Positions 1-7,185 of a DNA stretch of 23,362 nt are shown piece after piece (the stretch's first letter is position 1; every line of letters begins with the position of its first letter). The stretch spans positions 1 through 23,362 of IMG/VR virus record IMGVR_UViG_3300042691_029096. One strand, given 5' to 3'. A program made the position numbers and the translations under genes. Source of the DNA: a virus. Below the pieces are notes generated by a model. It saw only the letters and a list, made by a program, of their open reading frames with translations, had not been told where the DNA came from and searched no databases.

Positions 1-18
1 CCACTGAGCTACAAGGGC
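1..18 (-). tRNA. 5' end of a tRNA gene, cut by the window edge
   Basis: Read on the minus strand, positions 18 to 1 give GCCCTTGTAGCTCAGTGG. This has a 7-nt acceptor strand, the TA at positions 8-9 and the GCTCAGTGG start of a D-arm, which is the standard opening of a bacterial or phage tRNA. The anticodon lies outside the window, so the amino acid cannot be named. It begins one base after the stop codon of the 89-aa gene at 20-289, so the two are probably co-transcribed and cut apart by host RNase P. Confidence 0.75.
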
Positions 19-19
19 A

Positions 20-289
20 TTAATCAGCAGGTAACATTTCTGGATTTTCCAGTTCCAACTCATATAAGAGTGGGTGACATTCTTCAAGCATTAAGTAATA
101 TGATGCTTGATATAAGTCTTCTGGTTCAAATCGTCTTTCGCTATCTGCTAATTTGATCAGTTCCAAATCGAATAAAGATTCTTTTGGGAGATCGTCAAAA
201 GTAAAAGGTATTTGATTTATGAAATACATTAGAACAATTTCAGTTCCACGATTATACCAAACGTATCTGGCATCTATTCTGTATTTCAT
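20..289 (-). CDS. Hypothetical 89-aa acidic cyanophage protein
   Basis: This short ORF starts at an ATG with a good ribosome binding site (AAAGGA, about 8 nt upstream). The product is acidic and rich in aromatic residues, with no signal peptide or membrane segment that I can see, and I do not recognise its family. It lies between the tRNA-Leu gene at 332-415 and a second tRNA starting at position 18, with a single base between its stop and that tRNA. This suggests one mRNA-tRNA transcript, probably driven by the sigma70-type promoter at 444-473. A TCTAAATA sequence at 312-319 is a weak candidate late promoter. Clear coding unit, function unknown. Confidence 0.7.
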   Translation of the reverse strand: MKYRIDARYVWYNRGTEIVLMYFINQIPFTFDDLPKESLFDLELIKLADSERRFEPEDLYQASYYLMLEECHPLLYELELENPEMLPAD

Positions 290-331
290 AGAATAGTCCT
301 TTACTTTTGTTTATTTAGAGGTAGAACCTCA

Positions 332-415
332 TAGGGCGAGGGAGACTTGAACTCCCACGGGCATAAGCCCAACAGATTTTAAGTCTGGTGTGTCTACCGA
401 TTCCACCACCGCCCC
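332..415 (-). tRNA. tRNA-Leu (anticodon UAA)
   Basis: The minus strand folds as a complete class II tRNA of 84 nt. The acceptor strand GGGGCGG pairs with TCGCCCT through two G-U pairs, with discriminator A at 332. The D-arm region GTGGAATCGGTAGACAC is typical of tRNA-Leu. The anticodon loop is CTTAAAA, giving UAA. There is a long variable arm (GGGCTTATGCCC) and a GGGAG/CTCCC T-stem with loop TTCAAGT. The CCA end is not encoded. The outermost anticodon stem pair looks mismatched (C-T). A Leu(UAA) tRNA would serve the TTA codons frequent in this AT-rich phage. Confidence 0.95.
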
Positions 416-422
416 AAAAAAC

Positions 423-626
423 TTACGCTTTGTAAGTAGTAGGATTATACTTGATGTACTCCCAGAATGTCAACTTCATTTCTTTTTGTGACATTCCACA
501 GTGCTTTGCTGCTTTAGGAAGATTCCACTTTGCTGAAAAGAGTGCTTCATTTGCCTCTTTTACATTTTCTGGAGTGGTTTTGACTGGTTCCTCTTTAAGG
601 TCTTTGTATGAAATTTTATAAACCAT
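423..626 (-). CDS. Small conserved phage protein, possible helix-turn-helix
   Basis: A 67-aa product beginning MVYKISYKDL. I chose the ATG at 626 because the alternative 9 nt upstream is a TTG lying inside the repeated upstream element. Residues around 38-60 (NLPKAAKHCGMSQKEMKLTF) look like a helix-turn-helix of the kind in small DNA-binding proteins, but this is only pattern reading. It is preceded by a leader element (631-684) that also precedes gp59. Its last 17 codons contain a perfect-hexamer sigma70 promoter (TTGACA encodes Leu-Thr and TATAAT encodes Tyr-Asn) firing into tRNA-Leu. It could be a small regulator; function unknown. Confidence 0.7.
   Translation of the reverse strand: MVYKISYKDLKEEPVKTTPENVKEANEALFSAKWNLPKAAKHCGMSQKEMKLTFWEYIKYNPTTYKA
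444..473 (-). promoter_or_regulatory. Sigma70-type promoter P1, upstream of tRNA-Leu
   Basis: On the minus strand, TTGACA (473-468), an 18-nt spacer and TATAAT (449-444) match both consensus hexamers perfectly. The promoter lies inside the 3' coding end of the 67-aa gene. The predicted start near 437 is about 20 nt before the 5' end of tRNA-Leu, so it would drive tRNA-Leu, the 89-aa gene and the next tRNA early in infection by host RNA polymerase. Confidence 0.7.
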
Positions 627-630
627 ACTT

Positions 631-684
631 TTCAAAAAAGTAATAAGGGCAATTTTTACCGGGAATTTTTTTGGACCAAAAATG
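631..684 (-). repeat. Repeated intergenic leader element, copy A
   Basis: This minus-strand stretch fills the gap between the stop of the 60-aa gene (689) and the start of the 67-aa gene (626). It shares three exact blocks in the same order with 20470-20523 upstream of gp59: CATTTTTGG, AAAAAATTCC followed by a CGG, and ATTACTTTTTTGAA. Both copies start a few bases after a stop codon and end at or just before a start codon. This suggests a regulatory leader (promoter, translational operator or RNA-processing site); the sequence does not say which. Confidence 0.7.
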
Positions 685-688
685 GAAC

Positions 689-871
689 TTAAAGTGGATT
701 TGCGTATGAGAGAGTCTCTTCATCCACTGTAGCACGAACGAACTCTAGCACATTCATAAACTCGTCTACCGTATCACAGGTCACTTGCTTCTCTGAACCT
801 TCACTGGAGTACAGGTACACTGTACGCTTGATGGGGTCCACAACGCAGCGTGAGAGGTACTCGTCTTGCAT
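689..871 (-). CDS. Hypothetical 60-aa protein behind an early promoter
   Basis: The 60-aa product MQDEYLSRCV... is rich in acidic residues and has a VTCDTVDEFMNVLEFVRATV segment likely to form a helix. I do not recognise a family. It sits about 26 nt downstream of a consensus sigma70 promoter (897-925), so the mRNA leader would be only about 20 nt and there is no obvious Shine-Dalgarno. The gene and promoter are visibly richer in GC than the neighbouring structural genes. Small proteins behind such promoters in T4-like phages are often early host-takeover factors; that is inference here. Confidence 0.65.
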   Translation of the reverse strand: MQDEYLSRCVVDPIKRTVYLYSSEGSEKQVTCDTVDEFMNVLEFVRATVDEETLSYANPL

Positions 872-896
872 TCGGTCGTCCGTTGATTACCTAGGT

Positions 897-925
897 ATCA
901 TAGCACGGTCAGGAGGGCGTGTCAA
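897..925 (-). promoter_or_regulatory. Sigma70-type promoter P2, upstream of the 60-aa gene
   Basis: On the minus strand, TTGACA (925-920), a 17-nt spacer and TATGAT (902-897) give a perfect -35, optimal spacing and a one-mismatch -10. The -35 is formed by the codons CTT GAC ACG near the end of the gene at 909-1241, and the -10 follows its stop codon. The predicted start near 890 leads into the 60-aa gene and on towards the tRNA region. Confidence 0.75.
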
Positions 926-1241
926 GGGGTTGAGCGGTCTCCAGGCGAGGAATGTCAATTCTCTCACCAAAGACCAGATAGTAGCAGTCTGCTGGAATAC
1001 CATTTGTTTCAATATAAACCTTAGTTCCTTCAATTCGTTTTACAAATAAATTTTGATTTGCCCGAATCGGAGTTAAGTGTACGGATATTTTTTGAATCTC
1101 TACAAATTTTTCCCACTCTTCTGGAAGTTGGATGAATTTTTTATTCGTCAATCTTCCTTGAGTGAATACTAAATTTTTATCCCCAAAAGGAGATTGATAA
1201 TTTAGAGTATAATTTTTATCTAGAGGATGTTGAATTTTCAT
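909..1241 (-). CDS. Stand-alone fiber C-terminal-type domain protein
   Basis: This 110-aa product is a clear relative of the C-terminal third of the protein at 3298-4272. Both share, in order, HPL/HPT, a (V)xxxGxL block, ILP/LPxxW, an LT block, LFVxxIE, and VFxERxDxP near the end. In T4-like cyanophages this domain usually ends longer virion or fiber proteins, so here it appears as a free-standing copy. Its start codon overlaps the stop of the 452-aa structural gene, which points to one tail operon. Its last codons contain the -35 of promoter P2. Role inferred as a virion component or fiber assembly factor. Confidence 0.75.
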   Translation of the reverse strand: MKIQHPLDKNYTLNYQSPFGDKNLVFTQGRLTNKKFIQLPEEWEKFVEIQKISVHLTPIRANQNLFVKRIEGTKVYIETNGIPADCYYLVFGERIDIPRLETAQPLDTPS

Positions 1242-2596
1242 GATACCAAATTAGTAACTGTTGAAACGCCAAGATATGTAAGTGTTTTATCGTAATTGAT
1301 AATATCGGCACGATATGATGCTATTTGTTGTCTTAAAGCCCAAATTTCCGATTGATATTCTTTCCTTTGCTCCCTAAGAGTATTTGCAACGTCTATTTTA
1401 TAGTTGATTGTACTAATACCCGCTGAAATATCAGCCTTCGCAGTATTTAGTGTATTGATTGCATTGGTCAAATTTGATTCTTGTGTTGGACAAGCAGAGG
1501 TGGCAGAAAGAATTCCACTAAATTGAGTTGCATTTACTGTGGTAACAAAACCAACAGCAACTCTTTGTCCATTTAAGGTAATTGGATAAGAAGAGAATCC
1601 AACCCTTAGATAATATGTGCCTGCACCAACATCAGGTTCAAAAGTAGTTGGATCTTCCTCATCAACTGCCTCTGGATTCCAAGAAACTGGATTTGAATAA
1701 TATCCAGAGTTATCATACTTAATTGAAACACCAATTCCAATATCACCTGTTGTCATGATTCCAATTGTTTGTGGCACATATGGATCTTTTTCTGACTGCA
1801 AATCATAATCATCATAAGAAAATTGTGTAGTTGACTTCAGAACAGTGAAAGTAACATAAGAACCGTCAGATTCTGGAGCTGCTGCAGTGTCAGTTGCAGT
1901 TGTGTCTAGTGTTAAAACAGTAACTAAGGAACCAGTTGATATTCCCAAAATAGATTGAGAAAGTGTTGTGGTTCCGATACCTATAATGTTGCTTGAAGAA
2001 GGAAGAACACCAGTCTTTGATGATGTAACTAACTGACCTGTAGTAATACCGACAGTTGAAGAAGAACCTACAACAGACAAAGCAATCAATTTATCTGAAC
2101 CAGTGGAAATTGTTCCAATAAAACTAGTCACAAAGGTATCTTCAATGTCTTCAGTAACTGGTTCATTATAATACTTAATGCCATATGCACTCTCAGTACT
2201 AAAACCAAAAGTACTGTAATTACTGTAAGTTACAAATCCAACACCATTAAAGTATTGAACATTAGGAAGTGTTCCAGCATAACCAGCAAGAGATAATTGA
2301 GTTGCTACTAACGTATAATTTGTACCAGCAGTTCCAGTCAATCTCCAGAATACATCGGTTCTACAACCAACGGAAATTCTATCTTGGTAAGCATTTGCAA
2401 CATTGAATATCTTTAGATTTACCCCTTGAATTTCATTAAAAATGTCAGCGTCTAAAGATATAACAATATCGTCATATGCTCCTTTAGTTCCATCTAACTC
2501 AATAATTCTTTCCGCAAAATCTTCAATAGCAGCGTTAGATTCTTCTAACTTCGTTTTCAAATCGTCATTAACAACTGAATAATATCTTGGATCCAT
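1238..2596 (-). CDS. Virion structural protein, 452 aa, with coiled-coil ends
   Basis: Long protein with helical ends and a beta-rich, Ser/Thr/Gly-rich middle (many STG, TTG and GIGTTT segments around residues 160-240). Residues 1-40 look like a short coiled coil, and the last 80 residues (around TLNTAKADISAGISTINYK) look like an extended coiled coil with repeated Gln, Lys and Glu. This layout suits a trimeric fiber or baseplate appendage. A late-promoter-like AATAAATA sits 19 nt upstream, at 2615-2622. The stop overlaps the start of the 110-aa gene. No enzymatic motif is visible. The structural role is inferred from layout and neighbours. Confidence 0.75.
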   Translation of the reverse strand: MDPRYYSVVNDDLKTKLEESNAAIEDFAERIIELDGTKGAYDDIVISLDADIFNEIQGVNLKIFNVANAYQDRISVGCRTDVFWRLTGTAGTNYTLVATQLSLAGYAGTLPNVQYFNGVGFVTYSNYSTFGFSTESAYGIKYYNEPVTEDIEDTFVTSFIGTISTGSDKLIALSVVGSSSTVGITTGQLVTSSKTGVLPSSSNIIGIGTTTLSQSILGISTGSLVTVLTLDTTATDTAAAPESDGSYVTFTVLKSTTQFSYDDYDLQSEKDPYVPQTIGIMTTGDIGIGVSIKYDNSGYYSNPVSWNPEAVDEEDPTTFEPDVGAGTYYLRVGFSSYPITLNGQRVAVGFVTTVNATQFSGILSATSACPTQESNLTNAINTLNTAKADISAGISTINYKIDVANTLREQRKEYQSEIWALRQQIASYRADIINYDKTLTYLGVSTVTNLVS

Positions 2597-2614
2597 TTTT
2601 ATTTTACTTTTGAG

Positions 2615-2622
2615 TATTTATT
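2615..2622 (-). promoter_or_regulatory. Late promoter-like AATAAATA
   Basis: On the minus strand this reads AATAAATA, one base from the T4 late consensus TATAAATA. It lies 19 nt upstream of the ATG of the 452-aa structural gene and next to the stop codon of the oxygenase gene. Confidence 0.5.
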
Positions 2623-2623
2623 T

Positions 2624-3298
2624 TTATAACTCTAACCATTGAGATGGGTGAGTTGATCCTTGATGGTAGTTTGGATTTTCTTTTTTCAAAGTAATTTTAA
2701 TATCTCCGGGTATTACGATTCTTTCACCTTTTCTTTCTGTAAATTTTTGAGTAAAATGAAATACATTGCTCGGAAATATTAAAACTGTGCCCTCAATTGG
2801 AGTGATAGTATAGTAGTTGCAATTATATTTGTTGTATCCTAAAAGAAGATTTCTTTGTTCAGAAGTTTCAAATAACCCACCAACGCATTCATTACGATTA
2901 ATTTGCTGGTTCACACAAAATTTATCAGAAGTTTCATTTGTGTCCAGGTAATACACAAAACTAATATTGGATTCATTATGATAATGTGGATTTAGTTCAG
3001 GAGTATCTTTTTCATGATACCCAACCCAAGATTTAATAATATGATAATCCAATTTTGTATAATCAACATTCAAATGTTTCATATACTCATTAATATTATT
3101 TTTTAGACTATCAAAAAAAGATTTATATTGATCTTGGAGATGAAGAAAGATTTTTCCAGAGAATTCTGGACTCTCATTTTCATATCCATTGAACCAGTAT
3201 TCTTTCAGAGACTTTAAATATTTTTCTTTAAATTCTTCATGGCAATCTATTTTCCCCTGATAAACAATCAGAGGAAATATTTCATGTATTTTATTCAT
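2624..3298 (-). CDS. 2OG-Fe(II) oxygenase family protein
   Basis: The 224-aa product resembles the cyanophage 2-oxoglutarate/Fe(II) dioxygenases of the 2OG-FeII_Oxy_5 type. Visible features are W91 followed by NPHYHNES (H105, H107), a SFVYYLDT strand, the GTVLIFPSNVFHF segment with H181, and R193, matching the metal-binding and 2OG-binding layout of this superfamily. Start: the ATG at 3298 overlaps the upstream TGA; a TTG one codon earlier is less likely. Such enzymes hydroxylate protein or small-molecule substrates using O2 and 2-oxoglutarate. The location between fiber genes suggests a virion protein as a possible substrate, which is inference. Family assignment is fairly secure, substrate unknown. 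Confidence 0.8.
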   Translation of the reverse strand: MNKIHEIFPLIVYQGKIDCHEEFKEKYLKSLKEYWFNGYENESPEFSGKIFLHLQDQYKSFFDSLKNNINEYMKHLNVDYTKLDYHIIKSWVGYHEKDTPELNPHYHNESNISFVYYLDTNETSDKFCVNQQINRNECVGGLFETSEQRNLLLGYNKYNCNYYTITPIEGTVLIFPSNVFHFTQKFTERKGERIVIPGDIKITLKKENPNYHQGSTHPSQWLEL

Positions 3299-4272
3299 CA
3301 ATTACCATTAATAGTATATTCTTTATTATCGCCTGGATAGTCTGCTGGTGTCAATCCTCTATATTCTGCAATATTTTTTGGAGTATCTTTTCTCTCTGCA
3401 AAGACTATAAAATTACAATTAATAGGTCCACCAAGATTATTTTTGATAATAATTCTAGATCCCCATTCAATCTTATCCACAAAAAGTTCTTGATAAACTC
3501 CAACTGAAGTTAAAGATACTCCGATAGTTTCAGTATCAACAAGATCTTTCCAATAATCTGGCAATTCTATTACATTAGAACCACTCAGTTTTCCTCTCAA
3601 ATAAACTTCTGCTGCTGGTCCTTCAACACAAATATATCTAAGTCTATGATCTTGTCTTGTTGGGTGTGGAATATCAAATCCTTTTTTACTTGCAATTTTT
3701 GCCTTTAGTAAAGTAATGGTTGGACTAGAAATAGTTCCGGCAACAGTCAATTTTCCATTAATATTAGTTTTACCATTAATAGTTTTCTTTCCAGTGGTTG
3801 TGCTTTTTCCAGTAAATGATGTTTTACCTGTTACATCAACTTTACCCAACCAACTTAATTTTCCAGTTCCTTTTGTTTTCGGAGAAACATAATTAGTTTT
3901 TGTGAGAACTTTGACATCAACAACTTGATTAACTGCTTTAAGTCCAACAGGACCTGTCAAATCACCAACTATTACGTCTAAAGGAGTTGGTGCTGATCCT
4001 CTACTCGTAATCTTTACAATTGGACCCGCTGCAGATGATGGTGATGTTGGATTTTTTGTTCTACCAATCATCAAAGTTGCTTCAGGTTTTGGTGAAGGAT
4101 AAGAAAGAGGAGATCCAACCAACATTGGACCTTCAATCCATCCACTCCCATTAATCGGAGGTGTTCCTCCACCTCCACCCAAACAAATTGCAGGAGGTCC
4201 AGGATTACCTCCAGGAATATTTGCTGTTACTTGAAATTGTCCACCAACTAAAAAACTTCCTACTTCTGGCAT
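3298..4272 (-). CDS. Fiber-like virion protein with hexapeptide repeats
   Basis: This 324-aa protein has three parts. Residues 1-135 are Gly/Pro/Ser-rich. Residues 137-178 hold seven tandem six-residue units each starting Gly-Lys (GK at 137, 143, 149, 155, 161, 167, 173), a period typical of beta-solenoid or beta-helix shafts. Residues 199-324 form the fiber-type C-terminal domain (DIPHPTRQDHRLRY, then LPDYWKDLVD, VFAERKDTP and ADYPGDN) that is also present alone at 909-1241. The gene starts one base after the stop of the spike-like gene, and its stop overlaps the oxygenase start. It is most likely a short tail fiber or baseplate appendage; receptor binding is inference. Confidence 0.8.
   Translation of the reverse strand: MPEVGSFLVGGQFQVTANIPGGNPGPPAICLGGGGGTPPINGSGWIEGPMLVGSPLSYPSPKPEATLMIGRTKNPTSPSSAAGPIVKITSRGSAPTPLDVIVGDLTGPVGLKAVNQVVDVKVLTKTNYVSPKTKGTGKLSWLGKVDVTGKTSFTGKSTTTGKKTINGKTNINGKLTVAGTISSPTITLLKAKIASKKGFDIPHPTRQDHRLRYICVEGPAAEVYLRGKLSGSNVIELPDYWKDLVDTETIGVSLTSVGVYQELFVDKIEWGSRIIIKNNLGGPINCNFIVFAERKDTPKNIAEYRGLTPADYPGDNKEYTINGN
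3325..3354 (-). promoter_or_regulatory. Candidate sigma70-type promoter P3, upstream of the 2OG oxygenase
   Basis: On the minus strand, TTGACA (3354-3349), an 18-nt spacer and GATAAT (3330-3325). It lies in the last codons of the fiber-like gene and would start about 20 nt before the oxygenase ATG. The same codons encode the TPADYPGDN stretch that looks conserved in this protein family, so the match may come from protein constraint. Confidence 0.4.
3739..3864 (-). repeat. Seven tandem 18-nt repeats coding for GKxxxx hexapeptides
   Basis: The stretch encodes seven six-residue units, each beginning Gly-Lys and rich in Thr, Ser, Val, Ile and Asn (for example GKTSFT, GKSTTT, GKKTIN, GKTNIN). The DNA copies have diverged while the amino acid period is strict, so selection acts on the protein. 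Confidence 0.85.
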
Positions 4273-4273
4273 A

Positions 4274-4888
4274 TTAACCCCCTAAACTACCAAGTAATTT
4301 TTTAAGACCATCTAAAAATTGTAAAGCAGTAACTGTGCCAACTGTAGGTCCAAAAGCAAAATCACAATCTTCAAAAAAACTATATGGTCCCCTAAGTTTT
4401 ATGTTTCCTGGAGAAGCAATTTGAACTTGTCTCTCAGCAGCGATATTAATATTTACTTTTGATTGTATGTTAATTGATGAACCAGAGTCAAGTTCTATTC
4501 CTTGGTTAGCTACAACATTTACATATCCAGTTTTTGTATCAGTTCCTGTAGCAATGAGATCAATGTCTTTAGCATAGAGTCTTAGTCTTCCACTAGGAGC
4601 TCCAATAATCACATCTCCATTTTCTGCATAGGTTACAAAAGCAACTCCATCAACTGGTGTAGTTCCGCAAATAATTTGATAAGTTCCGGGACATTGATTC
4701 CATGTAGATCCATCGAATTTACCAGAACTACCATAAGCCATAAAATGGTCTGATGCTTTCGCAGGATTTGAATTGCGAATTAATGCGGCAAGCTTAGTGC
4801 CATTAAGCATTACATCGCCAAATCTCAATTCACCTTGAGTCGTGCCAATACGGGAATAATCCCAACTCGTTTCTAATCTTTTACTCAT
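4274..4888 (-). CDS. Spike-like virion protein with a beta-helix C-terminal half
   Basis: In this 204-aa protein, residues about 90-170 are a run of short alternating strands (GDVIIG, GRLRLYA, DIDLIA, GYVNVVA, GIELDS, SINIQS, KVNINIA, RQVQIAS, NIKLRG). This pattern is typical of the beta-helical needle of contractile-tail spikes such as the T4 gp5 C-terminus or VgrG-type proteins. The N-terminal half is probably globular. Its start overlaps the stop of the 766-aa structural gene (ATGA), so translation is coupled. It likely forms, or caps, the membrane-piercing needle or a side appendage; no lysozyme motif is seen. Assignment rests on repeat pattern and context. Confidence 0.7.
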   Translation of the reverse strand: MSKRLETSWDYSRIGTTQGELRFGDVMLNGTKLAALIRNSNPAKASDHFMAYGSSGKFDGSTWNQCPGTYQIICGTTPVDGVAFVTYAENGDVIIGAPSGRLRLYAKDIDLIATGTDTKTGYVNVVANQGIELDSGSSINIQSKVNINIAAERQVQIASPGNIKLRGPYSFFEDCDFAFGPTVGTVTALQFLDGLKKLLGSLGG

Positions 4889-7185
4889 CCAGGTTTACCT
4901 ACACAATCTACGACATTTATAATTGTATCTACTGCTCCAAGTTTTGTGATCAATTCGTCACCTTTCAGAACTCTGAATACTGGTTTAATTACAGCATTAT
5001 GACCTGTGCTACTATCTATACCTATTTCTGGGACTTCAGTAAATCCTATTCCCGTATTTACTACAGTAACCCCAGTAAGTTGACCATTATATCCAAACTG
5101 TGGTGTTAATTCTGCTCCATTGTTTGGAGTAACAACCACAGTATTTCCAGAAGTATAACCAAAACCAGGATTAGTAATTTCAACCTCAATCAGTTCAAGA
5201 ATTACTGGATAAGATCCATCAGGAGTAGTTGGTCCAGTAATTGGAGTTTCTTCGGGTGGACATTCTGGAGCAGTAATAACTTCTTCCGTTGCAGAAATAA
5301 AAGGTGATTGATCTACAAGTTGCACATAATCTCCAACTTTAATGTTCATAATTTCACCAGGATTATATGGATAATCCCAGTTACCGTCTGCTCTTCTTAT
5401 TGTTGATTGGCATCTTGTAGCCCATGTTCTTTCATCTCCACCCTTGCTGCCATCTGGTTTTGGTAGATATTCTGTTCCATTATCAATTATGACAACTTTT
5501 GTTATTCCGCTAACAATTTCACCTGTTTTTGGTAGAGTCCCAATACCTGTTCCAGTCCCAGTTCCGGTTCCATTGGTTGCACCAGTTCCTACAGCACCAC
5601 CCGTTCCTGAAGGTGGAAAATATTGAGTATTCCCAATAACAGCAATCGCAGTAGCACCTTTTCCTCTTCCGCAAGAATCTTCAATGTTTATCAAAGGTGC
5701 TTTTGTGTAACCAAAACCTGGAGAAACAATATCGATTCCTAAAATATCACCGGTTGCACTAACAATTGCATTTCCTGTGGCACCTTGACCACCACCACCA
5801 AAGAAAGAAATTTTAGGTGGTCCACATAAAATAGGTCCAATATTACATGCGTCATTAACCCCAACAATCATTGAATTAATATCAAGATTAAACTTAAAGT
5901 TATTAGGATCAACAATAGATTTTGCTGAAGATATAATTGACTTAGCAGAATTGAAAATAGAGTTTATATCCAAACTAACTCTTGAAGATTTACCTCCCTC
6001 AAGAAAGTTCCATTCTTTTACATCTGGACATTCTGCTTTTACATCGCAAGATAAAAAGTCTAGTAAAGAAATTATAGCATTCAATACAGAATCAACAAGT
6101 CCTTTGATTCCTGCAATTGTTCCCAATACTGCTCCCAATATTCCATTGACTGCTGCTAATATTTGACCAATAATTTGTCCGACTAATTCTGTTAAAAATT
6201 TCTCAATAGCACATGTAGCCATATTAACATAACGACCGAGAATCTGATTTAAAAATTGTTCTATTAAAGAACTCAAGTTATCTAAAATTTTATTGAATAA
6301 GCAAGCAATTAAATCTAGTGCAGTTGTTTTCTTTTCTTGCAACTGAAATCTTTGATTTAAATATAATGCAGTTTTTGTCTTATTTACTGCCCAATTGACT
6401 CCTTTTTCAATTCTAAGTTTTATCTCATTAACTAACCATTTAATCCAACCTGTAATCTTATCCGCATATGAACTTACTTTTTGTTGTGCTTCATTTAAAA
6501 ATTTTTCTGCATTCGAGAGAGCACTGTTCGGACCATTAATTTTATTGCGTAAACCCTCAATATCTTTTTTAAGATTAATTAGATCACGATTAATTGCATT
6601 CGAATCTATAGGATTGCAAGCAGACGGAGCAAAAACGTATTTGTTTAGTTCTAGTAGTTGTTTGTCCGAATTAGAAATTGTACAATCCGCGCCAGCTCCA
6701 TTTTCATTAACTACTTTTCCACCATCCGTATTGGTATCTGGAACAGTAAACCCACCGATTCCTGCGCCGAAACCAGACTTCGGAGCACAACCTTTCCCAG
6801 GATCTTTACTATCACTAAATGAGCATAGTGAACTACCAATTACACTCGATATAATGTATTGTCTGTTCAGTCTATTTTTATGAATATTAACAAATGTATT
6901 TGGTGCTAAAGGTACATAGATCTGCAACCCAGCATGTCCTGAAGGGAAAGACATATTGCGGGTTGCATCAATCAGATCTTCGTCATTTGTTTCGTCTGAA
7001 TTTCTGAAACAAAGTCTTACCTTATATCTCTCTCCCCAACCCTTTGCGTCTTCGCCCTTATTCCCTCCCTTGTTAGGAACACAAAAAAGTTTATAGGTTT
7101 TGGGATCGACGATCTGACCAATACCTATAAATTCATATTCCTTGTCTTGATCGAAAACATAAGGTTGGTAGAGATATTGTGTCAT
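4885..7185 (-). CDS. Large virion protein, probable baseplate hub/spike component
   Basis: A 766-aa protein next to the gp27-like hub gene. Residues 15-115 look like an OB-fold start (GIGQIVDPKTYKLFCV, RYKVRLCF, YVPLAPNTFVNI, RQYIISSVIG), as in gp5-type hub proteins. Residues 195-315 are helical and charged; residues 331-379 are very hydrophobic and Gly/Ala-rich. The C-terminal half has at least three beta repeats of the PGFGYT type (488, 672, 710), a Gly-Thr run near 530-550, and scattered cysteines. Cyanophage homologues are usually called virion structural protein. I see no lysozyme catalytic motif. Calling it a gp5 equivalent is inference from gene order and the OB-like start. Confidence 0.7.
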   Translation of the reverse strand: MTQYLYQPYVFDQDKEYEFIGIGQIVDPKTYKLFCVPNKGGNKGEDAKGWGERYKVRLCFRNSDETNDEDLIDATRNMSFPSGHAGLQIYVPLAPNTFVNIHKNRLNRQYIISSVIGSSLCSFSDSKDPGKGCAPKSGFGAGIGGFTVPDTNTDGGKVVNENGAGADCTISNSDKQLLELNKYVFAPSACNPIDSNAINRDLINLKKDIEGLRNKINGPNSALSNAEKFLNEAQQKVSSYADKITGWIKWLVNEIKLRIEKGVNWAVNKTKTALYLNQRFQLQEKKTTALDLIACLFNKILDNLSSLIEQFLNQILGRYVNMATCAIEKFLTELVGQIIGQILAAVNGILGAVLGTIAGIKGLVDSVLNAIISLLDFLSCDVKAECPDVKEWNFLEGGKSSRVSLDINSIFNSAKSIISSAKSIVDPNNFKFNLDINSMIVGVNDACNIGPILCGPPKISFFGGGGQGATGNAIVSATGDILGIDIVSPGFGYTKAPLINIEDSCGRGKGATAIAVIGNTQYFPPSGTGGAVGTGATNGTGTGTGTGIGTLPKTGEIVSGITKVVIIDNGTEYLPKPDGSKGGDERTWATRCQSTIRRADGNWDYPYNPGEIMNIKVGDYVQLVDQSPFISATEEVITAPECPPEETPITGPTTPDGSYPVILELIEVEITNPGFGYTSGNTVVVTPNNGAELTPQFGYNGQLTGVTVVNTGIGFTEVPEIGIDSSTGHNAVIKPVFRVLKGDELITKLGAVDTIINVVDCVGKPG

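Noticed and set aside
318-330. Small inverted repeat GAGGT-AGA-ACCTC after tRNA-Leu
   Set aside because: A 5-bp stem with a 3-nt loop and no U-run after it; too weak to call a terminator.
954-959. TTGACA on the minus strand inside the 110-aa gene
   Set aside because: There is no -10-like hexamer 16-18 nt downstream; the next bases read GCTCAA.
5444-5626. Plus-strand ORF with a Pro/Val repeat opposite the 766-aa gene
   Set aside because: It is the complement of the Gly-Thr repeat in the minus-strand gene; no ribosome binding site and no independent coding sign.
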